Source: JAJPHF01 sp035293805
GTDB taxonomy: Bacteria; Chloroflexota; UBA6077; JAJPHF01
Direction: 5' to 3'
DNA: 64,000 nucleotides
Assembly: GCA_035293805.1 (NCBI GenBank)
Contig: DATGMD010000031.1
Location: 62,001 to 126,000, forward strand
Positions 7,695-16,645 of the stretch are shown piece after piece; the stretch's first letter is position 1; every line of letters starts with the position of its first letter. The position numbers and the translations under genes were made by a program. Under the pieces are notes generated by a model, which did not search any database, had not been told where the DNA came from, and was given only the letters and a program-made list of their open reading frames with translations.

Positions 7695-7870
7695 CCCCTC
7701 CGCCCTCCCCCTCTCCCCCTGGGAGAGGGCGGGGGTGAGGGCCGGTCCCTCCCCCTCTCCCTCAGGAGAGGGGGGCAGGGGGGTGAGGGCCGCCCTCCCC
7801 CTCTCCCCCTGGGAGAGGGCGGGGGTGAGGGCGCGCCCCGGCCGGCGCACCGCCGGGCCGGATCGGGTAT
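7695..7870. repeat. Hairpin repeat array A (three units)
   Basis: Three copies of a CCCTCTCCC-loop-GGGAGAGGG palindrome, each followed by GGGTGAGGGC. The array ends in a flank reading GCGCACCGCCGGGCCGGATC then GGGTATGAG. The same flank recurs at arrays B and E. Confidence 0.85.
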
Positions 7871-7890
7871 GAGGCGTAGGAGAAGGAAGC

Positions 7891-9006
7891 GTGCGCTACG
7901 AGCAGTATCCGGATTTCGTGGCCGCCTGCGAAGCCGTGGGGCGGATCAGCGGCATCCAGCCGGGCGAGAAGGCCGTCATCCTCGCGGAGCGAAAGGTCGA
8001 GCCCGAGGTGATCTATGCGCTCTGGGCCGCCGTGCAGGCGAAAGGCGGCCAGGCGTGGGCCTGTCTGGTCGAGCAAGCCCACGAGAGCCACGTCCCCGGC
8101 GTCGTGGCCGGCGTGCTGGCCGAGGCCGACGTCGTCTTCCACTCCTGGGTCGCCGCCCACTCGCCCGAGGCGAACCGCCTGCGCCGCGAGCGCGGCCAGC
8201 GCTGGATCGCCTTCGCCGACTGCCTGACGTTCGATCGCTTCCTCAGCCCCGCGGTGCGCTTCCCCATCGACCTCATGGTGGCGATCATCGGCACCACCTG
8301 GCGGCTCATCGATCAGGGCCAGCAGTCGTCCGAGCTGCACATCACCGACCCGAAGGGCACCGACCTGCGCCTGGAGCTGACGCGGGCCGACCTGGACGAG
8401 CTGGCCGCCGACCGCCGCTGGCAGGGGCGCATCACCGCCGACGCCCCGCAGAGTCGCAGCCAGATCCCCTGCCCGCACGGGCCGAACCTGTTCCACGTCG
8501 GCCAGCAGATGCGGAACCAGACCGCCACCGGCGTCGTGCGCTACGACAGCATCGTCGGCTTCGGCGGCAGCTACTCCGGGGGCTACGGCGACTCCACGTT
8601 CGTGGCGCCGGTCACCATCCACTTCGACCGTGCGCAGGTGACGCGCGTCGAGGGAGGCTGGGAGGCCGACGTGATGCGCCGCAACCTCGAAGACGGCCAG
8701 CTGGCCGAGATCGGCGTCGGCTTCAACCCGAAGGTGCCCGCCTACGACGGCAAGTTTACCGGCGCCGCGGGCGGCGGCCGGGCGGGCACGCTGCACATCG
8801 CCACCGAGGGCAACGGCGTGGAGCACGCCGACGGGGTGCTCCACCAGCCCACCGTCACGATCGACGGGCGCGAGATCATCCGCAACGGGCGACTGGTGGC
8901 GCTCGACGACCCGGCGATCGTCGAGATGGCCCGCCGCTATCCGCCGCTGGGCGAGCGCTGGCTGTGGGACGCCTCCGAGGACCGCGAGGACCGCACCTTC
9001 CGATGA
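7891..9006 (+). CDS. M29 aminopeptidase / 2,5-dihydroxypyridine dioxygenase (NicX)-superfamily enzyme
   Basis: 371 residues. GTG start with GGAGAAGGAA just upstream. The whole length matches the metallopeptidase M29/NicX superfamily: an N-terminal Rossmann-like half (GEKAVILAERK, ALWAAVQAKGG) and a C-terminal metal-binding half with PCPHGPNLFHVG, GGSYSGGYG and HIATEGNGVEHADGVLH. The last carries Glu, His and Asp residues suitable as metal ligands. Members either cleave N-terminal amino acids or open hydroxypyridine rings with ferrous iron; the sequence alone does not decide. The solute-binding protein gene overlaps its stop by 4 nt (ATGA), pointing to a shared substrate or product. Confidence 0.75.
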   Translation: MRYEQYPDFVAACEAVGRISGIQPGEKAVILAERKVEPEVIYALWAAVQAKGGQAWACLVEQAHESHVPGVVAGVLAEADVVFHSWVAAHSPEANRLRRERGQRWIAFADCLTFDRFLSPAVRFPIDLMVAIIGTTWRLIDQGQQSSELHITDPKGTDLRLELTRADLDELAADRRWQGRITADAPQSRSQIPCPHGPNLFHVGQQMRNQTATGVVRYDSIVGFGGSYSGGYGDSTFVAPVTIHFDRAQVTRVEGGWEADVMRRNLEDGQLAEIGVGFNPKVPAYDGKFTGAAGGGRAGTLHIATEGNGVEHADGVLHQPTVTIDGREIIRNGRLVALDDPAIVEMARRYPPLGERWLWDASEDREDRTFR

Positions 9007-10088
9007 GCCATCGCCTGGCGCGACTAGCGGTCCCGCCGCTGCTCGGCGGGCTCGCGCTGCTGGCGCTCGGCTGTGCGGCGCCGGCCACGCCGGCCGGCGC
9101 GCCGCCGCCCGCGAGCGCCGGCGCGCCGACCGCGCCGCCCGTGGAGCATCTCACCAGCGGCGCCGGCACCCTGACCAGCTTCGGCACGACGTTCCCCCGG
9201 CTCGTCGCCGCCTACCTCGGCTACTTCGCCGACGAGGGCCTACAGGTCGATGTCGTGAACACCGGCGGCGACGCGCCCACGCTGGCGGGCATGATCGCCG
9301 GCGACATCCACGTCGCCGAGGCGATCGGCACCGACGGCCTCGTGCTGGCGAACGCGAAGGGCCAGCCGTTCTATGCCCTCGCGGCGTACCTCAATTCGCT
9401 GAACTACTCGCTGATGGGGGCGCCCGGCGTCAGCGCCGCGGCGGGCTTGCGCGGCGGCACCGTCGCCATCAGCCGCCCCGGCGACACCACCGACCGCTAC
9501 GCCCGCGTGGCGCTGCGCCACCTGGGTCTGGAGCCCGAGCGCGACGTGGCGCTGGTGGCCGCGCAAAGCTCCCCCGAGCGCGCCCGCAGCCTGCTCGCGG
9601 GCGTCGTGCAAGGGGCGCTCATCGGGCGCTCGGAGAACAGCTTCCTGCGCCGCCACGGCGCCACCGAGCTAGTCGACTTGCGCGACCTCTTTCCCGACTA
9701 CTCCAACCGCGTGATCGCCACGAGCGGCCGCGTGCTGGAGGAGCGGCCTCGCGCCGTGCAGGCGTTCGTGAAGGGGATGGTGCGCGCCTACCAGTGGCTG
9801 GCGGAGCCGAGCCACCGCGCCGACGCGCCGGCGATCGTCGCCTGGGCCGGCCTGGACGTGGACGACCTCGACCAGGCGTACGACGACCTCGTCCGCGGGC
9901 TCGCGGCCGACGGCGAGATCAACCCGCGCGGGCTAGAGCGGGTGATCCAGGACTTGCAGGCCGGCGGCCAGGTCCCCGCCGACTACACCGCCGACCAGCT
10001 GGTGCGATCCGGCCCGCTGCGCGCGGCGCAGCAGGAGCTAGGCCTGACGCCGTCCGGCGGCGTCCAGAGCAGCTTGCCGGCTCGGTGA
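9003..10088 (+). CDS. NMT1/TauA-like ABC substrate-binding lipoprotein
   Basis: 361 residues. The ATG lies in the ATGA overlap with the preceding gene. A signal peptide ends in LLALGC (lipobox, Cys about 24). Mature features fit the nitrate/sulfonate/pyrimidine-precursor binding family: LVAAYLGYFADEGLQVDVV, GGTVAISRPGD, and VLEERPRAVQAFVKGMVRAYQW near the end. It would sit outside the membrane and deliver an organic anion or heterocycle. No cognate permease or ATPase is adjacent, so it may share another transporter. The coupled M29/NicX-like enzyme hints at an N-heterocycle or peptide ligand (inference). Confidence 0.85.
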   Translation: MSHRLARLAVPPLLGGLALLALGCAAPATPAGAPPPASAGAPTAPPVEHLTSGAGTLTSFGTTFPRLVAAYLGYFADEGLQVDVVNTGGDAPTLAGMIAGDIHVAEAIGTDGLVLANAKGQPFYALAAYLNSLNYSLMGAPGVSAAAGLRGGTVAISRPGDTTDRYARVALRHLGLEPERDVALVAAQSSPERARSLLAGVVQGALIGRSENSFLRRHGATELVDLRDLFPDYSNRVIATSGRVLEERPRAVQAFVKGMVRAYQWLAEPSHRADAPAIVAWAGLDVDDLDQAYDDLVRGLAADGEINPRGLERVIQDLQAGGQVPADYTADQLVRSGPLRAAQQELGLTPSGGVQSSLPAR

Positions 10089-10102
10089 GCCGCCAGCGTC
10101 TG

Positions 10103-10146
10103 GTAGGGGCGGGTTTTATGCCCGCCCGCGGCCGTCGAGGCCGCAA
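10103..10146. repeat. 44-bp inverted-repeat element, copy 1
   Basis: Begins GTAGGGGCGGGTTTTATGCC, then CGCCCGCGGCCGTCGAGGCC. GGGCGGG and CCCGCCC form a hairpin. It sits in the gap between two convergent genes, where it could stop transcription from either side. A near-identical copy is at 15282-15325. Confidence 0.85.
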
Positions 10147-10277
10147 CTCCGCATCGGCCGCCTGCTTGGCCTGGCCGCAAACCTTAATGGACCGTGGCCT
10201 TCCCGGCAAGTGGGACGCAACGGCGCCGGGGCAGGGAGCACACCAGTCCGCCGCTCCGCGAGCCGCGCCCTGCGCGG

Positions 10278-11414
10278 CTACGCCGAGGCGCCCACGGGCG
10301 CGGCGCCCGCCGCGGCGCCGTCGAAGTCGTCGCGCAGCACCGCGCACGCTTCCGCCGGCAGCTCGATCAGCACCTTGTCGCCGCGGCGCAGCTGCAGGTT
10401 CGGGTGCTGGCGCGTGCGCATCTCCTGGCCGCCCACGTTCAGGCGGCAGTCCAGGAACTCGCCCACGAACATCACCGAGTCGACGGTCGCCTCCAGCAGA
10501 TTGGCGCGCTGGGACGGCGCCTGCCGGTGCAGGTGAACGTCCTCGGGCCGCACCGACACCACCACCGCGTCGCCCTTGCTGATGTTCACGCTCGGCTGCG
10601 CCTGCAGCGCGCCCATCGGCGTCTCGACGCGGCCCTCCGTGGCGTCCCCGGCCCAGGTGCCGCGGATGAAGTTGGTCGACCCAATGAAGTCGGCCACGAA
10701 CCGCGTCTTGGGATCGCTGTAGATCTGCCGCGGCGGCCCCTCCTGGACGATCTTGCCCTGGCTCATCACCGCGATCACGTTGGACATGGTGAGCGCCTCG
10801 ACCTGGTCGTGCGTCACGTAGAGCGTGGTGATGTGGACGCGCCGTTGCAGCTCGCGCAGCTCCACGCGCATCTGCTCGCGCAGCTTGGCGTCGAGGTTCG
10901 ACAGCGGCTCGTCGAGCAGCAGCACGCGCGGCTCGCGCACCAGCGCGCGCGCCAGCGCCAGGCGCTGCTGCTGGCCACCCGACAGCTGGGTAGCCATACG
11001 GCCCTCCAGCCCGTCCAGCTCGACGATCCGCAGCGCCTCCATCACCTTGCGCTTCACCTCGTCGCCCGAGTACTTCTTCGAGCCCACGCGCAGCGGGAAC
11101 GCGGCGTTCTCGAAGACCGTCATGTGGGGCCAGATGGCGTAGCTCTGGAACACCATGCCGATGTCGCGCTTGTGGGCGGGCACGTAGGTGCGGTTGCTCG
11201 TCGAGCACACGACCACGCCGCCGACCTCGATGTCGCCAGCGTCGGGCTTCTCCAGGCCGGCGATGCAGCGCAACGTCGTCGTCTTGCCGCACCCCGACGG
11301 CCCGAGCAGCGTGTAGAACTGGCCGTCCTCCACCGTGAACGAGACATCGTTGACGGCGTAGACGCGCTCCTTCCGATCGGGGAAGATCTTGACCAGGTTG
11401 GACACGCGGATCAT
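10278..11414 (-). CDS. Iron/thiamine/polyamine-type ABC transporter ATP-binding protein
   Basis: 378 residues. Walker A is GPSGCGKT (about 37-44), the signature LSGGQQQRLALARAL, Walker B VLLLDEPLSNLD, switch His in YVTHDQ. A C-terminal TOBE-type regulatory domain (about 290-370) contains VSVRPEDVHL. This architecture is that of FbpC/PotA/CysA-like importers. The permease gene lies 45 nt upstream on the same strand, so they form one operon. It energises uptake of the ligand carried by one of the ferric-type binding proteins encoded at 15.5-17.7 kb (inference). Confidence 0.92.
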   Translation of the reverse strand: MIRVSNLVKIFPDRKERVYAVNDVSFTVEDGQFYTLLGPSGCGKTTTLRCIAGLEKPDAGDIEVGGVVVCSTSNRTYVPAHKRDIGMVFQSYAIWPHMTVFENAAFPLRVGSKKYSGDEVKRKVMEALRIVELDGLEGRMATQLSGGQQQRLALARALVREPRVLLLDEPLSNLDAKLREQMRVELRELQRRVHITTLYVTHDQVEALTMSNVIAVMSQGKIVQEGPPRQIYSDPKTRFVADFIGSTNFIRGTWAGDATEGRVETPMGALQAQPSVNISKGDAVVVSVRPEDVHLHRQAPSQRANLLEATVDSVMFVGEFLDCRLNVGGQEMRTRQHPNLQLRRGDKVLIELPAEACAVLRDDFDGAAAGAAPVGASA

Positions 11415-11459
11415 GGCTCCACTCCCTGCGCCGAACTGCTGTGGTCGGCGATACGCCCG

Positions 11460-13100
11460 TCAGGCCTGTATGCCCACACGCCCGGACACCTTGTAGACGA
11501 TGCCGACGATCGCCAGCAAGAGCGCGATCATCAGCACGGCAATGGCGGCCACCACCGTGACCTGCCCCTGCTCGAACATCGTGAACACCAGGATCGAGAG
11601 CACCATGCTCTGACTGGTCGCGAGCAATACGGATGTCGAGAACTCGCGGAACGAGATGATCAGCACGTAGATCCAGCCGGCGACGAGCCCCGGCCGCAGC
11701 AGCGGCAGCGTCACGCGGCGGAACGTCTGCCACCACGAGCCGCCGGCGATGCCCGCCGCCTCCTCTAGCTCGCGCGAGATCTGCACGATGGAGCCCGACG
11801 TGGCCCGCATGCCGTAGGGCAGGTACTTCGTCGCATAGGCGATCAGCAGCACCCAGAGCGTGCCGTAGATCGGCAGCGGAAACGCCACGTAGAACCAGAT
11901 GAGCGCCATGCCCAGCACCAGGCCCGGCACCGCCACCGGCAGGAACGCCAGGTAGTCGAGCAGCTTGGCCCCTGGCAGGCGGCTCTTGTAGGCCACCCAG
12001 GCGATGATCGCCGTGAGCAGCATGACCGCCGACGCAGCCAGGACGGCAAGCACGACGCTGTTCACCGCGGCGCGGCGGAACGGCTCGAAGCTCAGCAGGT
12101 AGGCGTAGTTGGCAAGGCTCGCCTGGCCGAGCGCCTGGGCGCTGGGCGCCGCGACGAACGGCAGCAGCGAGTTCCACAGCAGCACGAGGAACGGCAGCAG
12201 CAGCACCAGTCCGAAGTAGCCGCACAGCCCGGCGAACGCGACCCAGCGCCACGGCCCGAGGTCGAAGGTGCGCGGGCGGAACGCCTTGCCCGTCACCGTC
12301 TGGAAGCGCTCGCTGCGCCCCGTTGCGCGGGTGTACAGACACACCCCCAGACCGCTGATCGCCAGCAGCCCCACGGCGAGCGCCGCGCCGCGCCCGTAGT
12401 CCGGCGGGAACTCGGTAAACGCCGTCCAGATCTCGCTGGTGTAGACGAACGTGCGGGCCGGGATGCCGATGATCGCCGGCACCTCGAACGCCTCGATCGA
12501 GCGCACGAACAGGATCAGCAGCACCGAGCCGACGGCGGGGAGCAGCAGCGGCAGGGTGATGCGGCGCGCGGTGGCCCAGAGGCTCGCACCCGATGCCATC
12601 GCGGACTCTTCGAGCGACGGGTCCATCGATTTGAAGGCCGCCATCATCAGCAAGAAGGCCAGCGGCGCCTGCCCCAGCGCCTGCACCCAGATCATCCCGC
12701 CGAGCGAGAAGATGTCGAACGGCGCCGCCGGCAGGCCGAACACGCTCATCAGCGCCAGGTTCACGTAGCCGATCTTCGGGCTGAGCAGGAAGATCCAGGC
12801 GATCGCTTCCAGCACGCCGGGCATGACCAGCGGCACCAGGCTGAGCGGCAGGAACGCCTGCCGGAACGGCAGGTTCGTGCGCTCGACCAGCCAGGCCAGC
12901 GCGGTCCCGAGCGCGAAGCTGAGCAGCGCCGCCCCGGCCGCGAACGCCAGCGAGTTCCGCAGCGTCGAGTACGTGTACGGGCTGGCGTAGGCGGCCGCGT
13001 AGTTCTCGATGGTGAACGCGTACTCGCGCGGCGCCACCTCCGCCTGGAAGCTACCCCACAACAGCATGACCAGCGGCAGCACGGCGAGGTACACCAGCAC
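11460..13100 (-). CDS. Fused two-domain ABC permease (FbpB/AfuB type)
   Basis: 546 residues with about 12 membrane helices in two homologous halves. Each half carries an EAA-type coupling motif (LEESAMASGASLWATARRI in the first, LEEAAGIAGGSWWQTFRRV in the second). Fused permeases are characteristic of the ferric iron/thiamine/phosphonate class. The GTG at 13100 falls at the beginning of the first helix. The frame stays open upstream to 13196 with hydrophobic coding (DPALLIPALGAAVLVYL), so the real start may be a CTG at 13190 with GAGG just before it. The ATPase follows downstream. Confidence 0.9.
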   Translation of the reverse strand: MLVYLAVLPLVMLLWGSFQAEVAPREYAFTIENYAAAYASPYTYSTLRNSLAFAAGAALLSFALGTALAWLVERTNLPFRQAFLPLSLVPLVMPGVLEAIAWIFLLSPKIGYVNLALMSVFGLPAAPFDIFSLGGMIWVQALGQAPLAFLLMMAAFKSMDPSLEESAMASGASLWATARRITLPLLLPAVGSVLLILFVRSIEAFEVPAIIGIPARTFVYTSEIWTAFTEFPPDYGRGAALAVGLLAISGLGVCLYTRATGRSERFQTVTGKAFRPRTFDLGPWRWVAFAGLCGYFGLVLLLPFLVLLWNSLLPFVAAPSAQALGQASLANYAYLLSFEPFRRAAVNSVVLAVLAASAVMLLTAIIAWVAYKSRLPGAKLLDYLAFLPVAVPGLVLGMALIWFYVAFPLPIYGTLWVLLIAYATKYLPYGMRATSGSIVQISRELEEAAGIAGGSWWQTFRRVTLPLLRPGLVAGWIYVLIISFREFSTSVLLATSQSMVLSILVFTMFEQGQVTVVAAIAVLMIALLLAIVGIVYKVSGRVGIQA

Positions 13101-13742
13101 CGCCGCCCCGAGCGCGGGGATGAGCAGCGCCGGGTCGGCAGGCAGCGTGGGCAGCGTGCGCCGCGCGCGAGACGCGCTGATCGTCGCCAGGGTCGGCCTC
13201 CCCGCTCACCCCCGGGGCAAGCGTTTGTCCGCTGCGCTCAGCCCGTCTCGCGGCGAAACGGCCCGGCGCGTTTCCAGTTGCCGTAAGGTAGCCGATGAGT
13301 CGGGAACGCGTCAACCCTTCACCACGCCACGGGGGCCGAAGGCATGGCGCGGCCGAGCTGCGGCAGGACCGGCGCCTGTTCGACCGCGAGGGGTGCGTCG
13401 TGGTCGAACCGAGGGTTGCGTCGTGGCCGAGCAGGAGATGCGCATTTCGCTGGTAGTGGGCAGACAATCAGACGTACGGAATGTTTGTGATCGACTTCGC
13501 CGTCTTGCTACTCTTTGGAGGGCAGTGAGGCGCGAGTACATAACGAGAACCGAGGTAGCGCGCGAATATCCGGATTGTTTCTCCCTGAAGCGACCGCGAG
13601 GAAGCTCTCCTCCACTCGCTAATCCGCGACCCCGTGGCGCGGATTGCGTTCATCACGCAACGTTTGTCACCTACCGTGCCGCATCGACCCTTACGCTTGG
13701 CCGGCGCGGCGCTCGCAGCGACCACGAGCCAGGGGATGATAC
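13101..13742. other. Divergent intergenic region between permease and AAA ATPase genes
   Basis: Apart from the possible permease N-terminal extension up to 13190 I see no gene. From about 13440 to 13720 base composition drops and several inverted repeats occur (for example TGCG..CGCA pairs near 13647-13661). It must hold promoters for both directions, but no strong hexamer pair was found. Confidence 0.4.
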
Positions 13743-14594
13743 ATGCACTCTTCGCCTTCGCTGGCACCGTCCAGCCCGGAGATCGCTCCCATGCCCGTCG
13801 ACTCGAACGCCTGGGATGCGCTCGCGGGCATGGCCACGCTCAAGGACCAGATCGAGCGGCGCCTGCTGCTGCCGATGCGCGAGCGGGCGCGGGCCAGCCG
13901 GCACGGCATCACGCCGCCCGGCGCGGTGCTGCTGTTCGGGCCGCCGGGCACGGGCAAGACGGCGCTCGCCCGGGCCATCGCCGGACGGCTCGGCTGGGCC
14001 TTCGTCGACGTCGACCTGTCCACCGTCGCGCTCGACGCGGCGCGGCTGCGCCGTCTGTTCGACCACCTGTTCCAGCTCGAGGAAGTGGTGATCTTCTTCG
14101 ACGAGTTCGAGCATCTCGGCCTGAATCGCGAGAGCCAGACGACGCCGGTCGAGCCGCTCACCGCGGAGCTGTTGCGGGGGCTGCCCGCGCTCCGCGCGAG
14201 CGGCAAGCTGCTGGCCGTCTGCGCGACGAACTACGTGCGCCTCCTCGATCCGGCGCTCCTGCGCCCCGGCCGCTTCGACCTCGTGCTGCCGATCGGGCTA
14301 CCCGACGCGGGCGACCGAGCCGCGCTCCTGCGCGCCCTGCTGGCGCGGCGCCCCTGCGGCGAGATCGACGTGGCGGCGGTGGTCGCGCGCGCCGACGGCC
14401 TGACGCCCGCCGACCTCGGCGCCGTCTGCCAGCAGGCCGCGCAGGCCGCGTTCGAGCGCGAGGTGGCCACGGGCCGCGAGAGCCGCGTCGAGACGGCCGA
14501 CCTGATCCTCGCGCTCAATCGCTATCGGCCCACCGTGAGCCCCGAAGACATCGTCGCCTTCCGCGAGGACGTGGAGCGCTACGCTCGCGCCTGA
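13743..14594 (+). CDS. AAA-family ATPase (FtsH/Cdc48-like single AAA module)
   Basis: 283 residues. Walker A GPPGTGKT (about 64-71), Walker B VVIFFDEFEHLG, sensor 1 AVCATNYV, and the arginine-finger/second-region motif LRPGRFDLVLPI, followed by a C-terminal helical lid. There is no protease or membrane domain, so it is a stand-alone unfoldase or assembly factor. A second in-frame ATG at 13791 (MPVDSNAWDALAG) is also a plausible start and is closer to the conserved domain. It is followed after a repeat array by a receiver protein on the same strand. Substrate unknown. Confidence 0.85.
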   Translation: MHSSPSLAPSSPEIAPMPVDSNAWDALAGMATLKDQIERRLLLPMRERARASRHGITPPGAVLLFGPPGTGKTALARAIAGRLGWAFVDVDLSTVALDAARLRRLFDHLFQLEEVVIFFDEFEHLGLNRESQTTPVEPLTAELLRGLPALRASGKLLAVCATNYVRLLDPALLRPGRFDLVLPIGLPDAGDRAALLRALLARRPCGEIDVAAVVARADGLTPADLGAVCQQAAQAAFEREVATGRESRVETADLILALNRYRPTVSPEDIVAFREDVERYARA

Positions 14595-14617
14595 TATCGA
14601 CTCCAGCGGTACGCTTC

Positions 14618-14775
14618 GCCCTTCCCCTGGGAGAGGGAGGGGGGAGGACGGTCCCCGTCACCCCCGCCCTCAGGAGACGGGCAGGAGGGGAGGTCCGTCC
14701 CTCCCCCTCTCCCCCTGGGAGAGGGCCGGGGTGAGGGCTGGCGCCCCTCGGCGAACCGCCGCACCGGAGCGAGTA
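14618..14775. repeat. Hairpin repeat array B
   Basis: Three partly degraded units of the CCCTCTCCC/GGGAGAGGG repeat with GTGAGGGC, then the conserved flank CGAACCGCCGCACCGGAGCG and AGTATGAG. Same family as array A. Confidence 0.8.
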
Positions 14776-14836
14776 TGAGCCCGAGAGCCGTGGCCGCAGG
14801 GCGTGAACCAACGCCGAGCACCCGAAAGGAGCCGCA

Positions 14837-15241
14837 ATGCCTTCGACCCGACCGGTGGTCCTGGTGCTGGACGACGACCGCGCGACCCGCGAGCTAGTGC
14901 AGGAGGTGCTGGAGGAGCATGGCTACGCGGTAGAGAGCGCCGCCAGCGGCGCGAGCGGGCAGGCGCGCCTGGAAGCAGGCGGCATCGACCTGGTGGTGCT
15001 CGACAAGCGGCTCCCCGACGGCGACGGCCTCGACGTGTGCCGCTGGGTGCGAGCGCGCGAGCGCCGCGAGCGCGCGCACCTGCCGATCATCATGGTGTCC
15101 GCGGCCCTCGACCCGTCCGGCGAGGACCTTGGCCCCGATGCCGGCGCCGACGCCTACGTCGCCAAGCCCTTCGACCTCGACGCCCTCGTCGCCCAGGTCC
15201 GCTCGTCGCTGGCCAGCCCGTCGCCCGGCCACACGCCCTGA
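14837..15241 (+). CDS. Single-domain response regulator receiver protein (CheY-like)
   Basis: 134 residues, all receiver domain. Acidic pocket LDDD (about 12-15), phosphoacceptor Asp in LVVLDKRLPDGDG (about 55), Thr/Ser position in IIMVSAA, and Lys in VAKPFD (about 112). No output domain. The ATG at 14837 follows GGAGCCGCA. It could relay phosphate in a phosphorelay or act by protein binding; no kinase is adjacent. It stands next to the AAA ATPase, and both genes lie inside what would otherwise be the iron-type ABC transporter region. Confidence 0.9.
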   Translation: MPSTRPVVLVLDDDRATRELVQEVLEEHGYAVESAASGASGQARLEAGGIDLVVLDKRLPDGDGLDVCRWVRARERRERAHLPIIMVSAALDPSGEDLGPDAGADAYVAKPFDLDALVAQVRSSLASPSPGHTP

Positions 15242-15281
15242 TGCACGCGTGGCACTCTGGCCGCGCTGGTCGCCGAGTGTC

Positions 15282-15325
15282 GTAGGGGCGGGTTTCATGC
15301 CCGCCCGCGGCCGTCGAGGCCGCAG
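15282..15325. repeat. 44-bp inverted-repeat element, copy 2
   Basis: Nearly identical to 10103-10146 (one T to C change in the loop and one further difference). Again it lies between two convergent genes. Downstream, two versions of GGC.TT/CT.GGCCGCGCTGG around 15251 and 15374 form an additional imperfect direct repeat. Confidence 0.85.
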
Positions 15326-15468
15326 CCCCGGCGCCGGCCGACCACTCAGTCTCGCTGTAAGCCGCTGCAATGCGCGGCATTCCGGCCGCGCTGGTCGCCG
15401 AGAGCAGGTCTTCGCGGCCACCGGCGCGGGCCTTCGTGGCGATACCCTCCAAGTACGGCGAGGGTGTG

Positions 15469-16581
15469 TCAGCGAAGCTGGAAGATCTCCTTCCAGGTCT
15501 TCTCGTACTGACTGACCTGGGCCATGTCGTCGGGGCCAAGCGCGTAGATGTGCGCGGGGCGGATGTCGTCGAGGGCCGGCACGTCGGGCCGCGCGGGCGC
15601 GCGCCCGCCCTCGGCGTACGCTTGCTGGCCCTCGGCGCTCGCCGTCCAGCGCTCCCAGAGCATCGCCGTGTACGGATGGGGCGCGTCCTGGAACGCCGCC
15701 GTGGCCACCACCTGGCCGATGCCCTCGGTGCGCATGAAGTCCACCGGAGCGCCTTTCTTCATGCGTGCCGGGTAGTGGTGGGCGTAGCAGGTGATGCACG
15801 CCGCCGCCTGCCCGGCCACCACCAGCTCGGCCAGGTCGGAGTGGCCCTTGTGGAACTCCACGTTGTTCGCCGCGATGGCCCGCAGCACGGCGGCCGCTTG
15901 CTCCTCGCTGCCGTGCTTGCGAGCGAGCGCCAGGAACAGCTCCACGTCGCGCGGCTCGGCGATCAGGCGGTTCTTCCACTTCGGGTCGGCGAAGTCGTCG
16001 AACTGCGTCGGCGCCTCGTCGGGCCTCACCAGGTTCGTGTTCCAGGCCGGCACGATGAACTGGAGGTCCGAGGCGAACCAGTACGTCCCCCGCTCGTCCT
16101 CCGGGATCGCTTGCGCCTCGGTCGGAATGTCCTGCAGGAGCAGGCGCTGCTGGTTGAGCTGCAGCACGTAGTCGACGCTCGCGTTGAACACGTCGCCCAG
16201 CACCTTGCCGCCCCGCGCCTCGCTCACCGCGCGGGCCACGAGCTTGTCGGCCGTGCCGTTCACGAACTCCACCTTCACGCCCGGGAAGCGCTGCTCGAAG
16301 GCCGGCAGGATCTTGTCGGCGTTCACCGTCGCCATCGTGCTGTAGAAGCTGAGCGTGCCCCCCTCGTCCTTGGCCTTCGCGTATAGCTCGTCCAGTGGCA
16401 GCGTCTTGGCGACAGCAAAGGCGTTGGGCGCCGCCGCGGCCGGCGCATCGCCCGCGCCTGCGGCGGTGCGGCCACCGGCGGCGCCCGGTCCGGGGCGCGC
16501 GCCCGGCCCGCAGGCGGTCGCCAGCAGCGCGAGCGTCAGGAGTAGCAGGCCGGCGCGGCGCGTCAGGCGGCGAACGGTCAT
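15469..16581 (-). CDS. Ferric-type ABC substrate-binding lipoprotein, copy 1
   Basis: 370 residues from the ATG at 16581, which has GGAGG 6 nt upstream. Signal peptide with lipobox LLATACG. Mature protein: KAKDEGGTLSFYSTM, then LPAFEQRFPGVKVEFV, IVPAWNTNLVRPDEAP and HPYTAMLWERW, the pattern of periplasmic iron/spermidine/2-aminoethylphosphonate-binding proteins. It is a close paralogue of the next gene. The ligand is not decided by sequence: no obvious Tyr pair proves iron binding. It should serve the fused permease and ATPase genes 2.4 kb away. Confidence 0.88.
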   Translation of the reverse strand: MTVRRLTRRAGLLLLTLALLATACGPGARPGPGAAGGRTAAGAGDAPAAAAPNAFAVAKTLPLDELYAKAKDEGGTLSFYSTMATVNADKILPAFEQRFPGVKVEFVNGTADKLVARAVSEARGGKVLGDVFNASVDYVLQLNQQRLLLQDIPTEAQAIPEDERGTYWFASDLQFIVPAWNTNLVRPDEAPTQFDDFADPKWKNRLIAEPRDVELFLALARKHGSEEQAAAVLRAIAANNVEFHKGHSDLAELVVAGQAAACITCYAHHYPARMKKGAPVDFMRTEGIGQVVATAAFQDAPHPYTAMLWERWTASAEGQQAYAEGGRAPARPDVPALDDIRPAHIYALGPDDMAQVSQYEKTWKEIFQLR

Positions 16582-16645
16582 CGGTCCTCCGGTTCTGCCC
16601 CGGCGCCACAGCGCCCGGGCGGGCGCCCCCGCGCGGCCGGCACCG

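Noticed and set aside
7695..7870. Regularly spaced repeats as a CRISPR array
   Set aside because: Units are palindromic, adjacent, lack unique 30-bp spacers, and no cas gene is present.
7686..9002. Long frame upstream of the binding protein, overlapping the M29/NicX gene
   Set aside because: Only the part from 9003 has a signal peptide and family motifs; the rest is an out-of-frame reading of the enzyme gene and repeats.
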